This document shows positions 34,992 to 49,957 of a stretch of 64,000 bases of DNA, piece by piece; position 1 is the first letter of the stretch, and every line of letters starts with the position of its first letter. The position numbers and the translations under genes are program-made. The notes under the pieces were generated by a model. That model searched no databases. It was not told the origin of the DNA and saw only the letters and a list, made by a program, of their open reading frames with translations. The stretch spans positions 1-64,000 of the forward strand of contig NC_089184.1 of assembly GCF_947507565.1 (NCBI RefSeq). Reading direction: 5' to 3'. The stretch is from Oscarella lobularis (taxonomy: Eukaryota; Porifera; Homoscleromorpha; Homosclerophorida; Oscarellidae).

Positions 34992-36749
34992 GAATAAATG
35001 AAGAATTAATTCTGAATAAATGCAGAATTAATTTTGAATTAATGCAGAAGAAATGCGGAATTTATTCTGAATTAATGAAGAATTTATTCCGAATAAATGT
35101 AAAATTTATTCTGAATTAATGCAGAATTTATTCTGAATTAATGGAAAATTTTTTCTGAATTAATGCAGAATTTATTCTGCATTAATCTAGAATAATTTCT
35201 GCATTAATGCAGAATTAATTCAGAATTATTCAGAATTTATTCTGAATTAATGCAGAATTTATTCTGAATTAATTTAGAAATTATTCTGAATTATTGCAGA
35301 ATTTATTCTGAATTAATGCAGAATTTATTCTGAATAAATGCAGAAGGTATTCTGAATTAATGCAGAATTTATTCTGAATTAATGCAGAATTAATTCAGAA
35401 TTTATTCTGAATTAATGCAGAATTTATTCTGAACTAATGCAGAATTTATTCTGAATTAATGCAGAATTTATTCTGAATTAATGCAGAATCAATTCTGAAT
35501 TAATGCAGAATTAATTCAGAATTTATTCTGAATTAATGCAGAATTTATTCTGAATTAATTGAAAACTTATTCTGAATAAAAGCAGAATTTATTCTGAATT
35601 AATGCAGAATTTATTCGGAACTAATGTCGAATTTATTCTGAATAAATGCAGAATTTATTCTGAATTAATGCAGAATTTATTCTGAATTAATGCAGAATTT
35701 ATTCTGAATTAATGCAGAATTTATTCTGAATAAATGTAGCATTTATTCTGAATTAATTCAGAATTAATTCTGAATTAATGCAGAATTTATTCTGAATTAA
35801 TGCAGAATTTATTCTGAATAAATGCAGAATTAATTCTTAATTAATGCAGAATAAATGCGAAATTTATTCTGAATTAATGCAGAATTTATTTTGAATGAAT
35901 TCAGAATTTATTCTGAATTAATGCAGAATTTATTCTGAATTAATGCAGTATTTATTCTGAATAAATGCAGAAGTTATTCTGAATTAAAGCAGAATTTATT
36001 CTGAATTAATGCAGAATTTATTCTGAATTAATGCAAAATTAATTCTGAATAAATGCAGAATTAATTCTGAATTCATGCAGAATTAATTCAGAATTTATTC
36101 TGAATAAATGCAGAATTAATTCTGAATTAATGCAGAAAAAATGCGCAATTTATTCTGAATTAATGCAGAATTTATTCTGAATTAATGCAGAATTAATTCT
36201 GAATAAATACAGAATTAATTCTGAATTAATGCAGAATTTATTCGGAACTAATACCGAATTTATTCTGAATAAATGCAGAATTTATTCTGAATTAATGCAG
36301 AATTTATTCTGAATTAATGCAGAACTTATTCTGAATTAATGCAGAATTTATTCTGAATAAATGCAGAATTTATTCTGAATTAAAGCAGAATTTATTCTGA
36401 ATTAATGCAGAATTAATTCAGAATTTATTCTGAATTAATGCAGAATTTATTCTGAATTAATGCAGAATTAATTCAGAATTTATTCTGAATTAATGCAGAA
36501 TTTATTCTGAATTAATGCAAAATTAATTCTGAATAAATGCAGAATTATAATTCTGAATTAATGCAGAATTAATTCAGAATTTATTCTGAATAAATGCAGA
36601 ATTAATTCTGAATTAATGCAGAAAAAATGCGGAATTTATTCTGAATTAATGCAGAATTTATTCTGAATTAATGCAGAATTAATTCTGAATAAATACAGAA
36701 TTAATTCTGAATTAATACAGAATTAATTCTGAATTAATGCAGAATAAAA
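34992..36749. repeat. Satellite B segment, before island 5
   Basis: About 1.76 kb. Copy of 31204-33147 with a shortened right part. Confidence 0.96.
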
Positions 36750-37104
36750 GATCGTGAACTTACGTAGACAAGGTGCTTCAGCTTTCTTTTCAACATTCTA
36801 TATTCTTTACGAGAGCTATGCTGCCATGAAGCATCCATGATCGTATGTAAGGTGAAGAAAACGACAGGCGCTCCGTCGTGAGTCGACGATACGTCGGCGA
36901 TCGTTCTAAAAGATCGCTCGTACACCCCGAAACGCCATGACGACGAAAAACTTAGCAATAACCGTTCAGAAAGTGACGGAACACGACAAGAAGTCGATCA
37001 AGAACCTCAAACTCGCTCGCTAAGCGATGCACTTGAGACGAACGACGAGCAGGGCTTTTCGAGTGTAACGCGCGCTAAAACATCGCGAAAAAATCTCACA
37101 TTCT
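36750..37104 (-). repeat. 355-bp island, copy 5
   Basis: Offset 3602 bp from copy 4 and identical by eye. Confidence 0.92.
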
Positions 37105-37725
37105 CTGAATAAACACAGAATTTATTCTGACTTAATGCAGGATTTATTCTGAATTAATTCAGAATTTATTCTGAATTAATTCAGAATTTATACTGAATTA
37201 ATGTAGAATTAATGAAGAATTAATGAAGAATTTATTCTGCATTAATTCAGAATAAAATTCAGCATTAATTCAGAAGAAAATCTGCATTAATTGAGAATAA
37301 ATTCTGCATTAATTCAGAATAAATTCTGCATTAATTGAGAATAAATTCTGCATTAATTCAGAATTAATTCTGAATTAATTCAGATTTTATTCTGAATTAT
37401 TGCAGAATTAATTCTGATAAAATGCAAAATAAATTCAAAATTAATGCAGAATAAATGCGGAATTTATTCTGAATAAATGCAAAATTTATTCTGAATTAAT
37501 GCAGAATTTATTCTCAATTATTGCAGAATAAATGCAAAATTTATTCTCAATTAATGCAGAATTTATTCCGAAATAATGCAGAATTTATTTTCAATTATTG
37601 CAGAATTAATTCTGAATAAATGCAGAATTAATTCTTAATTAATGCAGAATAAATCGGGAATTTATTCTCCATTAATGCAGAATTTATTCTGAATTAACTT
37701 AGAATTTCAAGGAACAATTGTAGAA
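37105..37725. repeat. Satellite B segment with inverted stretch, after island 5
   Basis: Copy of 33503-34123 at offset 3602 bp. Confidence 0.95.
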
Positions 37726-38881
37726 GGAAAAATTGCCCCAGGACAAATTGTCCTGCGAACAAATTGTCCCAAGGAAAAATTGTCCTGGGGACAAATTGTC
37801 CAAGGACAAATTGTCCCAGGACAAATTCTCCCAGGACAAATTGTCCCAGGACAAATTGTCCCAGGACAAATTCTGAAGGACAATTTGTCCCCAGGACAAA
37901 TTGTCCCCACGACAAATTGTCCCCAGGACAAATTTTCCCCAGGACAAATTGTCCCAGGACAAATTGTCCCAGGACAAATTGTGAAGGACAATTTGTCCCC
38001 AGGACAAATTGTCCACAGGACAAATTGTCCCAGGACAAACTGTCCCCAGGACAAATTGTCCAATTGTCCCAGGACAAATTGTCCCAGGACAAATTGTCCC
38101 AGGACAAATTGTCCTAAGACAAATTGTCCCCAGGACATATTGTCCCAGGACAAATTGTCCCAGGACAAATTGTCCCAGGACAAATTGTCCCAGGACAAAT
38201 TGTCCTAGGACAAATTGTCCCCAGGACAAATTGTCCCCAGGACAAATTGTCCCAGGACAAATTGTCCTAGGACAAATTGTCCCCAGGACAAATTGTCCCC
38301 AGGACAAATTGTCCCAGGACAAATTGTCCCAGGACAAATTGTCCCCAGGACAAATTGTCTCAGGACAAATTGTCCCAGGACAAATTGTCCCAGGACAAAT
38401 TGTCCCAGGACAAATTGTGCCAGGACAAATTGTCGTAGGACAAATTGTGTCAGGACAATTTGTCCTGGGGACAAATTGTCCCCAGGACAAATTGTCCCAG
38501 GACAAATTGTCCCAGGACAAATTGTCCCAGGACAAATTGTCCCAGGACAAATTCTCCTAGGACAAATTGTCCCCAGGACAAATTGTCCCCAGGACAAATT
38601 GTCCCAGGACAAATTGTCCCAGGACAAATTGTCCCAGGACAAATTGTCCCCAGGACAAATTGTCCCAGGACAAATTGTCCTAGGACAAATTGTCCCCAGG
38701 ACAAATTGTCCCCAGGACAAATTGTCCCAGGACAAATTGTCCCCAGGACAAATTGTCCCCAGGACAAATTGTCCCCAGGACAAATTGTCCCAGGACAAAT
38801 TGTCCCCAGGACAAATTGTCCGAAGACAAATTGTCCCAGGACAATTTGTCCTGGGGACAAATTGTACCCAAGACAAATTCT
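37726..38881. repeat. Satellite A array A7
   Basis: Starts like A6 but has a different second half. The right 670 bp is matched exactly by the right part of array A8 (offset 1517 bp). Confidence 0.97.
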
Positions 38882-39180
38882 GAATAAATGCAGAATTAAT
38901 TCTGAATAAATGCAGAATTAATTTTGAATTAATGCAGAAGAAATGCCGAATTTATTCTGAATTAATGAAGAATTTATTCCGAATAAATGTAAAATTTATT
39001 CTCAATTAATGCAGAATTTATTCCGAAATAATGCAGAATTTATTTTCAATTATTGCAGAATTAATTCTGAATAAATGCAGAATTAATTCTTAATTAATGC
39101 AGAATAAATCGGGAATTTATTCTCCATTAATGCAGAATTTATTCTGAATTAACTTAGAATTTCAAGGAACAATTGTAGAA
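38882..39180. repeat. Short satellite B segment, no island
   Basis: Only about 300 bp: the first part of a pre-island segment fused within AAATGTAAAATTTATTCTCA to the last part of a post-island segment. This looks like a deletion of the island and most of both B segments. Confidence 0.93.
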
Positions 39181-40398
39181 GGAAAAATTGCCCCAGGACA
39201 AATTGTCCTGCGAACAAATTGTCCCAAGGAAAAATTGTCCTGGGGACAAATTGTCCAAGGACAAATTGTCCCAGGACAAATTCTCCCAGGACAAATTGTC
39301 CCAGGACAAATTGTCCCAGGACAAATTCTGAAGGACAATTTGTCCCCAGGACAAATTGTCCCCACGACAAATTGTCCCCAGGACAAATTTTCCCCAGGAC
39401 AAATTGTCCCAGGACAAATTGTCCCAGGACAAATTGTGAAGGACAATTTGTCCCCAGGACAAATTGTCCACAGGACAAATTGTCCCAGGACAAATTGTCC
39501 CCAGGACAAATTGTCCAATTGTCCCAGGACAAATTGTCCCAGGACAAATTGTCCCAGGACAAATTGTCCTAAGACAAATTGTCCCCAGGACAAATTGTCC
39601 CAGGACAAATTGTCCCAGGACAAATTGTCCAAGGACAAATTGTCCCAGGACAAATTGTCCTAGGACAAATTGTCCCCAGGACAAATTGTCCCCAGGACAA
39701 ATTGTCCCAGGACAAATTGTCCTAGGACAAATTGTCCCCAGGACAAATTGTCCCCAGGACAAATTGTCCCAGGACAAATTGTCCTAGGACAAATTGTCCC
39801 CAGGACAAATTGTCCCCAGGACAAATTGTCCCAGGACAAATTGTCCCAGGACAAATTGTCCCCAGGACAAATTGTCTCAGGACAAATTGTCCCAGGACAA
39901 ATTGTCCCAGGACAAATTGTCCCAGGACAAATTGTGCCAGGACAAATTGTCGTAGGACAAATTGTGTCAGGACAATTTGTCCTGGGGACAAATTGTCCCC
40001 AGGACAAATTGTCCCAGGACAAATTGTCCCAGGACAAATTGTCCCAGGACAAATTGTCCCAGGACAAATTCTCCTAGGACAAATTGTCCCCAGGACAAAT
40101 TGTCCCCAGGACAAATTGTCCCAGGACAAATTGTCCCAGGACAAATTGTCCCAGGACAAATTGTCCCCAGGACAAATTGTCCCAGGACAAATTGTCCTAG
40201 GACAAATTGTCCCCAGGACAAATTGTCCCCAGGACAAATTGTCCCAGGACAAATTGTCCCCAGGACAAATTGTCCCCAGGACAAATTGTCCCCAGGACAA
40301 ATTGTCCCAGGACAAATTGTCCCCAGGACAAATTGTCCGAAGACAAATTGTCCCAGGACAATTTGTCCTGGGGACAAATTGTACCCAAGACAAATTCT
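39181..40398. repeat. Satellite A array A8
   Basis: Copy of array A7 with about 60 bp more in the middle. Confidence 0.97.
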
Positions 40399-42662
40399 GA
40401 ATAAATGCAGAATTAATTCTGAATAAATGCAGAATTAATTTTGAATTAATGCAGAAGAAATGCCGAATTTATTCTGAATTAATGAAGAATTTATTCCGAA
40501 TAAATGTAAAATTTATTCTGAATTAATGCAGAATTTATTCTGAATTAATGGAGAATTTTTTCTGAATTAATGCAGAATTTATTCTGCATTAATCTAGAAT
40601 AATTTCTGCATTAATGCAGAATTAATTCAGAATTATTCAGAATTTATTCTGAATTAATGCAGAATTTATTCTGAATTAATTTAGAATTTATTCTGAATTA
40701 TTGCAGAATTTATTCTGAATTAATGCAGAATTTATTCTGAATAAATGCAGAAGGTATTCTGAATTAATGCAGAATTTATTCTGAATTAATGCAGAATTAA
40801 TTCAGAATTTATTCTGAATTAATGCAGAATTTATTCTGAACTAATGCAGAATTTATTCTGAATTAATGCAGAATTTATTCTGAATAAATGCAGAATCAAT
40901 TCTGAATTAATGCAGAATTAATTCAGAATTTATTCTGAATTAATGCAGAATTTATTCTGAATTAATGCAGAACTTATTCTGAATACAAGCAGAATTTATT
41001 CTGAATTAATGCAGAATTTATTCGGAACTAATGCCGAATTTATTCTGAATAAATGCAGAATTTATTCTGAATTAATGCAGAATTTATTCTGAATTAATGC
41101 AGAATTTATTCTGAATTAATGCAGAATTTATTCTGAATAAATGTAGCATTTATTCTGAATTAATTCAGAATTAATTCTGAATTAATGCAGAATTTATTCT
41201 GAATTAATGCAGAATTTATTCTGAACAAATGCAGAATTAATTCTGAATTAATGCAGAATAAATGCGAAATTTATTCTGAATTAATGCAGAATTTATTTTG
41301 AATGAATTCAGAATTTATTCTGAATTAATGCAGAATTTATTCTGAATTAATGCAGTATTTATACTGAATAAATGCAGAAGTTATTCTGAATTAAAGCAGA
41401 ATTTATTCTGAATTAATGCAGAATTTATTCTGAATTAATGCAAAATTAATTCTAAATAAGTGCAGAATTAATTCTGAATTCATGCAGAATTAATTCAGAA
41501 TTTATTCTGAATAAATGCAGAATTAATTCTGAATTAATGCAGAAAAAATGCGCAATTTATTCTGAAATAATGCAGAATTTATTCTGAATTAATGCAGAAT
41601 TAATTCTGAATAAATACAGAATTAATTCTGAATTAATGCAGAATTTATTCGGAACTAATACCGAATTTATTCTGAATAAATGCAGAATTTATTCTGAATT
41701 AATGCAGAATTTATTCTGAATTAATGCAGAACTTATTCTGAATAAATGCAGAATTTATTCTGAATAAATGCAGAATTTATTCTGAATTAATGCAGAATTA
41801 ATTCAGAATTTATTCTGAATTAATGCAGAATTTATTCTGAACTAATGCAGAATTTATTCTGAATTAATACAAAATTAATTCTGAATAAATGCAGAATCAA
41901 TTCTGAATTAATGCAGAATTAATTCAGAATTTATTCTGAATTAATGCAGAATTTATTCTGAATTAATGCAGAACTTGTTCTGAATAAAAGCAGAATTTAT
42001 TCTGAATTAATGCAGAATTTATTCGGAACTAATGCAGAATTTTTTCTGAATTTATTCTGAATTAATGCAGAATTTATTCTGAATTAATGCAGAACTTATT
42101 CTGAATTAATGCAGAATTTATTCTGAATAAATGTAGCATTTATTCTGAATTAATTCAGAATTAATTCTGAATTAATGCAGAATTTATTCTGAATTAATGC
42201 AGAATTTATTCTGAATAAATGCAGAAGTTATTCTGAATTAATGCAGAATTTATTCTGAATTAATGCAGAATTAATTCAGAATTTATTCTGAATTAATGCA
42301 GAATTTATTCGGAATTAATGCAGAATTTATTCTGAATTAATGCAGTATTTATTCTGAATAAATGCAGAAGTTATTCTGAATTAAAGCAGAAGTTATTCTG
42401 AATTAATGCAGAATTTATTCTGAATTAATGCAAAATTAATTCTGAATAAATGCAGAATTATAATTCTGAATTAATGCAGAATTAATTCAGAATTTATTCT
42501 GAATAAATGCAGAATTAATTCTGAATTAATGCAGAAAAAATGCGGAATTTATTCTGAATTAATGCAGAATTTATTCTGAATTAATGCAGAATTAATTCTG
42601 AATAAATACAGAATTAATTCTGAATTAATACAAAATTAATTCTGAATTAATGCAGAATAAAA
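40399..42662. repeat. Satellite B segment, before island 6
   Basis: About 2.26 kb, among the longest B segments. 22-bp units with the TTAATCTAGAATAATTTC marker near 40590. Confidence 0.96.
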
Positions 42663-43017
42663 GATCGTGAACTTACGTAGACAAGGTGCTTCAGCTTTCT
42701 TTTCAACATTCTATATTCTTTACGAGAGCTATGCTGCCATGAAGCATCCATGATCGTATGTAAGGTGAAGAAAACGACAGGCGCTCCGTCGTGAGTCGAC
42801 GATACGTCGGCGATCGTTCTAAAAGATCGCTCGTACACCCCGAAACGCCATGACGACGAAAAACTTAGCAATAACCGTTCAGAAAGTGACGGAACACGAC
42901 AAGAAGTCGATCAAGAACCTCAAACTCGCTCGCTAAGCGATGCACTTGAGACGAACGACGAGCAGGGCTTTTCGAGTGTAACGCGCGCTAAAACATCGCG
43001 AAAAAATCTCACATTCT
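42663..43017 (-). repeat. 355-bp island, copy 6
   Basis: Identical by eye to copies 4, 5, 7 and 8. The following base context differs slightly (AATAAAAACAG). Confidence 0.92.
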
Positions 43018-43638
43018 CTGAATAAAAACAGAATTTATTCTGACTTAATGCAGGATTAATTCAGAATTTATACTCAATTAATGTAGAATTAATGAAGAAT
43101 TAATGAAGAATTTATTCTGCATTAATTCAGAATAAAATTCAGCATTAATTCAGAATAAAATCTGCATTAATTGAGAATAAATTCTGCATTAATTCAGAAT
43201 AAATTCTGCATTAATTGAGAATAAATTCTGCATTAATTCAGAATTAATTCTGAATTAATTCAGATTTTATTCTGAATTATTGCAGAAATAATTCTGATAA
43301 AATGCAAAATAAATTCAAAATTAATGCAGAATAAATGCGGAATTTATTCTGAATAAATGCAAAATTTATTCTGAATTAATGCAGAATTTATTCTCAATTA
43401 TTGCAGAATAAATGCGAAATTTATTCTCAATTAATTCAGAATTTATTCTGAAATTATTCTAGATTAATGCAGAATTTATTCCGAAATAATGCAGAATTTA
43501 TTTTCAATTATTGCAGAATTAATTCTGAATAAATGCAGAATTAATTCTTAATTAATGCAGAATAAATCGGGAATTTATTCTGCATTAATGCAGAATTTAT
43601 TCTGAATTAACTTAGAATTTCAAGGAACAATTGTAGAA
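43018..43638. repeat. Satellite B segment with inverted stretch, after island 6
   Basis: Post-island segment, slightly shortened at its left end, with reverse-oriented units and the leader. Confidence 0.95.
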
Positions 43639-46600
43639 GGAAAAATTGCCCCAGGACAAATTGTCCTCGGAACAAATTGTCCCCAGGAAAAATTGTCCTG
43701 GGGACAAATTGTCCAAGGACAAATTGTCCCAGGACAAATTCTCCCAGGACAAATTGTCCCAGGACAAATTGTCCTAGGACAAATTGTGAAGGACAATTTG
43801 TCCCCAGGACAAATTGTCCCCACGACAAATTGTCCCCAGGACAAATTGTCCCCAGGACAAATTGTCCCAGGACAAATTGTCCAAGGACAAATTGTCCCAG
43901 GACAAATTGTCCCCAGGACAAATTGTCCCAGGACAAATTGTCCTAGGACAAATTGTTCCCAGGACAAATTGTCCCCAGGACAAATTGTCCCAGGACAAAT
44001 TGTCCCAGGACAAATTGTCCCCAGGACAAATTGTCCCAGGACAAATTGTCCCAGGACAAATTGTCCCAGGACAAATTGTCCCAGGACAAATTGTGCCAGG
44101 ACAAATTGTCGTAGGACAAATTGTGTAAGGACAAATTGTCCCAGGACAAATTGTCCCTGGACAAATTGTCCCCAGGACAAATTGTCCCAGGACAAATTGT
44201 CCCCAGGACAAATTGTCCCAGGACAAATTGTCCTAGGACAAATTGTCCCAGGACAAATTGTCCTAGGACAAATTGTCCCCAGGACAAATTGTCCCCAGGA
44301 CAAATTGTCCCAGGACAAATTGTCCCCAGGACAAATTGTCCCAGGACAAATTGTGCCAGGACAAATTGTCGTAGGACAAATTGTTCCAGGACAAATTGTC
44401 CCCAGGACAAATTGTCCCCAAGACAAATTGTCCCCACGACAAATTGTCCCAGGACAAATTGTCCCAGGACAAATTGTGAAGGACAATTTGTCCCCAGGAC
44501 AAATTGTCCCCACGACAAATTGTCCCCAGGACAAATTGTCCCAGGACAAATTGTCCCAGGACAAATTGTCCCAGGAAAAATTGTGAAGGACAATTTGTCC
44601 CCAGGACAAATTGTCCCCAGGACAAATTGTCCGATTGTCCCAGGACCAATTGTCCCAGGACAAATTGTCCCAGGACAAATTGTCCTAGGACAAATTGTCC
44701 CCAGGACAAATTGTCCCCAGGACAAATTGTCCCAGGAAAAATTGTCCCCAGGACAAATTGTCCCCAGGACAAATTGTCCCCAGGACAAATTGTCCCAGGA
44801 CAAATTGTCCCCAGGACAAATTGTCCCCAGGACAAATTGTCCCAGGACAAATTGTCCCAGGACAAATTGTCCCCAGGACAAATTGTCCCAGGACAAATTG
44901 TCCTAGGACAAATTGTCCCCAGGACAAATTGTCCCAGGACAAATTGTCCCAGGACAAATTGTCCCAGGACAAATTGTCCCAGGACAAATTGTGCAAGGAC
45001 AAATTGTCGTAGGACAAATTGTGTCAGGACAATTTGTCCTCGGGACAAATTGTCCCCAGGACAAATTGTCCCAGGACAAATTGTCCCAGGACAAATAGTC
45101 CAAGGACAAATTGTCCCACGACAAATTGTCCCCAGGACAAATTGTCCCAGGACAATTTGTCCCAGGACAAATTGTCCCAGGACAAATTGTCCCAGGACAA
45201 ATTGTCCTAGGACAAATTGTCCCCAGGACAAATTGTCCCCAGGACAAATTGTCCGAGGACAAATTGTCCCAGGACAAATTGTCCCCAGGACAAATTGTCC
45301 CAGGACAAATTGTCCCAGGACAAATTGTCCCAGGACAAATTGTCCCCAGGACAAATTGTCCCAGGACAAATTGTCCTAGGACAAATTGTCCCCAGGACAA
45401 ATTGTCCCCAGGACAAATTCTCAAAAGGACAAATTGTCCCAGGACAAATTGTCCCAGGACAAATTGTCCCCAGGACAAATTGTCCCCGGACAAAATGTCC
45501 TAGGACAAATTGTCCAAGGACAAATTGTCCCAGGACAAATTGTCGTAAGACAAATTGTCCCAAGACAATTTGTCCCGAGGACAAATCGTCGTGGGGACAA
45601 ATTGTCCCCAGGACAAATTGTCCCAAGACAAATTGTCCCAGAACAAATTGTCCCCAGGACAAATTGTCCCCAGGACAAATTGTCCCAGGACAAATTGTCC
45701 CGAGGACAAATTGTCCTGGGGACAAATTGTCCCAGAACAAATTGTCTCAGAAAAAATTGTCGTAAGACAAATTGTCCCAGGACAATTTGTCCCGAGGACA
45801 AATTGTCCTGGGGACAAATTGTCCCAGGACAAATTGTCCCAGGACAAACTGTCCCAGGACAAATTGTCCCAGGACAAATTGTCCTAGGACAAATTGTCCC
45901 CAGGACAAATTGTCCCCAGAACAAATTGTCCTAGGACAAATTGTCCCAGGACAATTTGTCCCAGGACAAATTGTGCCAGGACAAATTGTCCCAGGACAAA
46001 TTGTCCTAGGACAAATTGTCCCCAGGACAAATTGTCCCCAGGACAAATTGTCCCAGGACAAATTGTCCCCAGGACAAATTGTCCCAGGACAAATTGTCCT
46101 AGGACAAATTGTCCCCAGGACAAATTGTCCCCAGGACAAATTGTCCCAGGACAAATCGTCCAAGGACAAATTGTCCCAGGACAAATTGTCCCAGGACAAA
46201 TTGTCCCAGGACAAATTGTCCCAGAACAAATTGTCCTAGGACAAATTGTCCCCAGGACAAATTGTCCCCAGGACAAATTGTCCCAGGACAAATTGTCCCA
46301 GGACAAATTGTCCCCAGGACAAATTGTCCCAGGAAAAATTGTCCCCAGGACAAATTGTCCCCAGGACAAATTGTCCCAGGACAAATCGTCCAAGGACAAA
46401 TTGTCCCAGGACAAATTGTCCCAGGACAAATTGTCCCAGGACAAATTGTCCCAGGACAAATTGTCCTAGGACAAATTGTCCCCAGGACAAATTGTCCCCA
46501 GGACAAATTGTCCCAGGACAAATTGTCCCAGGACAAATTGTCCCCAGGACAAATTGTCCCAGGACAAATTGTCCCCAGGACAAATTGTCCCCAGGACAAA

Positions 46601-47499
46601 TTGTCCCAGGACAAATTGTCCCAGGACAAATTGTCCCCAGGACAAATTGTCCCAGGACAAATTGTCCTAGGACAAATTGTCCCCAGGACAAATTATCCCC
46701 AGGACAAATTGTCCCAGGACAAATTGTCCCAGGACAAATTGTCCCCAGGACAAATTGTCCCAGGACAAATTGTCCTAGGACAAATCGTCCCCAGGACAAA
46801 TTGTCCCCAGGACAAATTGTCCCAGGACAAATTGTCCCAGGACAAATTGTCCCAAGGACAAATTGTCCCAGGACAAATTGTTCCAGGACAAATTGTCCCC
46901 TGGACAAATTGTCCCCAGGACAAATTGTCCCCAGGACAAATTGTCCCAGGACAAATTGTCCCAGGACAAATTGTCTCAGGACAAATTGTCCCAGGACAAA
47001 TTGTCCCAGGACAAATTGTCCCAGGACAAATTGTCCCAGGACAAATTGTCGTAGGACAAATTGTCCCCAGGACAAATTGTCCCCAGGACAAATTGTCCCA
47101 GGACAAATTGTCCCAGGACAAATTGTCCCAAGGACAAATTGTCCCAGGACAAATTGTCCCCAGGACAAATTGTCCCCTGGACAAATTGTCCCCAGGACAA
47201 ATTGTCCCCAGGACAAATTGTCCCAGGACAAATTGTCCCAGGACAAATTGTGCCAGGACAATTTGTGCCAGGACAATTTGTCCTGGGGAAAAATTGACCC
47301 CAGGACAAATTGTCCTGGGCACAAATTGTCCCAGGACAAATTCTCCCAGGACAAAATGTCCCAGGACAAATTGTCCCCAGGACAAATTGTCCCCAGGACA
47401 AATTGTCCCAAGGACAAATTGTCCCAGGACAAATTGTCCGAAGACAAATTGTCCCAGGACAATTTGTCCTGGGGACCAATTGTACCCAAGACAAATTCT
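43639..47499. repeat. Satellite A array A9 (3.9 kb)
   Basis: A more diverged central stretch (45.4-45.9 kb) has many degenerate units (GTCGTAAGAC, GTCCCGAGGAC, GTCTCAGAAAAAATTG), unlike the homogeneous flanks. The right 0.5 kb matches the right end of array A2 (13.5-13.97 kb). The ORFs up to 472 codons are repeat artefacts. Confidence 0.97.
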
Positions 47500-48970
47500 G
47501 AATAAATGCAGAATTAATTCTGAATAAATGCAGAATTAATTTTGAATTAATGCAGAAGAAATGCTGAATTTATTCTGAATTAATGAAGAATTTATTCCGA
47601 ATAAATGTAAAATTTATTCTGAATTAATGCAGAATTTATTCTGAATTAATGGAGAATTTTTTCTGAATTAATGCAGAATTTATTCTGCATTAATCTAGAA
47701 TAATTTCTGCATTAATGCAGAATTAATTCAGAATTAATTCAGAATTTATTCTGAATTAATGCAGAATTTATTCTGAATTAATTTAGAATTTATTCTGAAT
47801 TATTGCAGAATTTATTCTGAATTAATGCAGAATTTATTCTGAATAAATGCAGAAGGTATTCCGAATTAAGGCAGAATTTATTCTGAATTAATGCAGAATT
47901 AATTCAGAATTTATTCTGAATTAATGCAGAATTTATTCTGAACTAATGCAGAATTTATTCTGAATTAATGCAGAATTTATTCTGAATAAATGCAGAATAA
48001 ATTCTGAATTAATGCAGAATTAATTCAGAATTTATTCTGAATTAATGCAGAATTTATTCTTAATTAATGCAGAATTTATTCTGAATTAATGCAGAACTTA
48101 TTCTGAATAAAAGCAGAATTTATTCTGAATTAACTCAGAATTTATTCGGAACTAATGCCGAATTTATTCTGAATAAATGCAGAATTTATTCTGAATTAAT
48201 GCAGAATTTATTCTGAATTAATGCAGAATTTATTCTGAATTAATGCAGAATTTATTCTGAATAAATGTAGCATTTATTCTGAATTAATTCAGAATTAATT
48301 CTGAATTAATGCAGAATTTATTCTGAATTAATGCAGAATTTATTCTGAATAAATGCAGAATTAATTCTGAATTAATGCAGAATGAATGCGAAATTTATTC
48401 TGAATTAATGCAGAATTTATTATGAATGAATTCAGAATTTATTCTGAATTAATGCAGAATTTATTCTGAATTAATGGAGTATTTATTCTGAATAAATGCA
48501 GAAGTTATTCTGAATTAAAGCAGAATTTATTCTGAATTAATGCAGAATTTATTCTGAATTAATGCAAAATTAATTCTGAATAAATGCAGAATTAATTCTG
48601 AATTCGTGCAGAATTAATTCAGAATTTATTCTGAATAAATGCAGAATTAATTCTGAATTAATGCAGAAAAAATGCGCAATTTATTCTGAATTAATGCAGA
48701 ATTTATTCTGAATTAATGCAGAATTAATTCTAAATTAATGCAAAATTAATTCTGAATAAATGCAGAATTAATTCTGAATTAATGCAGAATTTATTCAGAA
48801 TTTATTCTGAATAAATGCAGAATTTATTCTGAATTAATGCAGAAAAAATGCGGAATTTATTCTGAATTAATGCAGAATTTATTCTGAATTAATGCAGAAT
48901 TAATTCTGAATAAATACAGAATTAATTCTGAATTAATACAGAATTAATTCTGAATTAATGCAGAATAAAA
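47500..48970. repeat. Satellite B segment, before island 7
   Basis: About 1.47 kb of 22-bp units. Confidence 0.96.
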
Positions 48971-49325
48971 GATCGTGAACTTACGTAGACAAGGTGCTTC
49001 AGCTTTCTTTTCAACATTCTATATTCTTTACGAGAGCTATGCTGCCATGAAGCATCCATGATCGTATGTAAGGTGAAGAAAACGACAGGCGCTCCGTCGT
49101 GAGTCGACGATACGTCGGCGATCGTTCTAAAAGATCGCTCGTACACCCCGAAACGCCATGACGACGAAAAACTTAGCAATAACCGTTCAGAAAGTGACGG
49201 AACACGACAAGAAGTCGATCAAGAACCTCAAACTCGCTCGCTAAGCGATGCACTTGAGACGAACGACGAGCAGGGCTTTTCGAGTGTAACGCGCGCTAAA
49301 ACATCGCGAAAAAATCTCACATTCT
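48971..49325 (-). repeat. 355-bp island, copy 7
   Basis: Identical by eye to copies 4-6 and 8. Confidence 0.92.
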
Positions 49326-49957
49326 CTGAATAAACACAGAATTTATTCTGACTTAATGCAGGATTTATTCTGAATTAATTCAGAATTTATTCTGAATTAA
49401 TTCAGAATTTATACTGAATTAATGTAGAATTAATGAAGAATTAATGAAGAATTTATTCTGCATTAATTCAGAATAAAATTCAGCATTAATTCAGAATAAA
49501 ATCTGCATTAATTGAGAATAAATTCTGCATTAATTCAGAATTAATTCTGCATTAATTGAGAATAAATTCTGCATTAATTCAGAATTAATTCTGAATTAAT
49601 TCAGATTTTATTCTGAATTATTGCAGAAATAATTCTGATAAAATGCAAAATAAATTCAAAATTAATGCAGAATAAATGCGGAATTTATTCTGAATAAATG
49701 CAAAATTTATTCTGAATTAATGCAGAATTTATTCTCAATTATTGCAGAATAAATGCGAAATTTATTCTCAATTAATTCAGAATTTATTCTGAATTTATTC
49801 CGAAATAATGCAGAATTTATTTTCAATTATTGCAGAATTAATTCTGAATAAATGCAGAATTAATTCTTAATTAATGCAGAATAAATCGGGAATTTATTCT
49901 GCATTAATGCAGAATTTATTCTGAATTACCTTAGAATTTCAAGGAACAATTGTAGAA
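49326..49957. repeat. Satellite B segment with inverted stretch, after island 7
   Basis: Post-island segment with a small internal deletion near 49790 and a CTGAATTACCTTAG variant of the leader junction. Confidence 0.95.
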
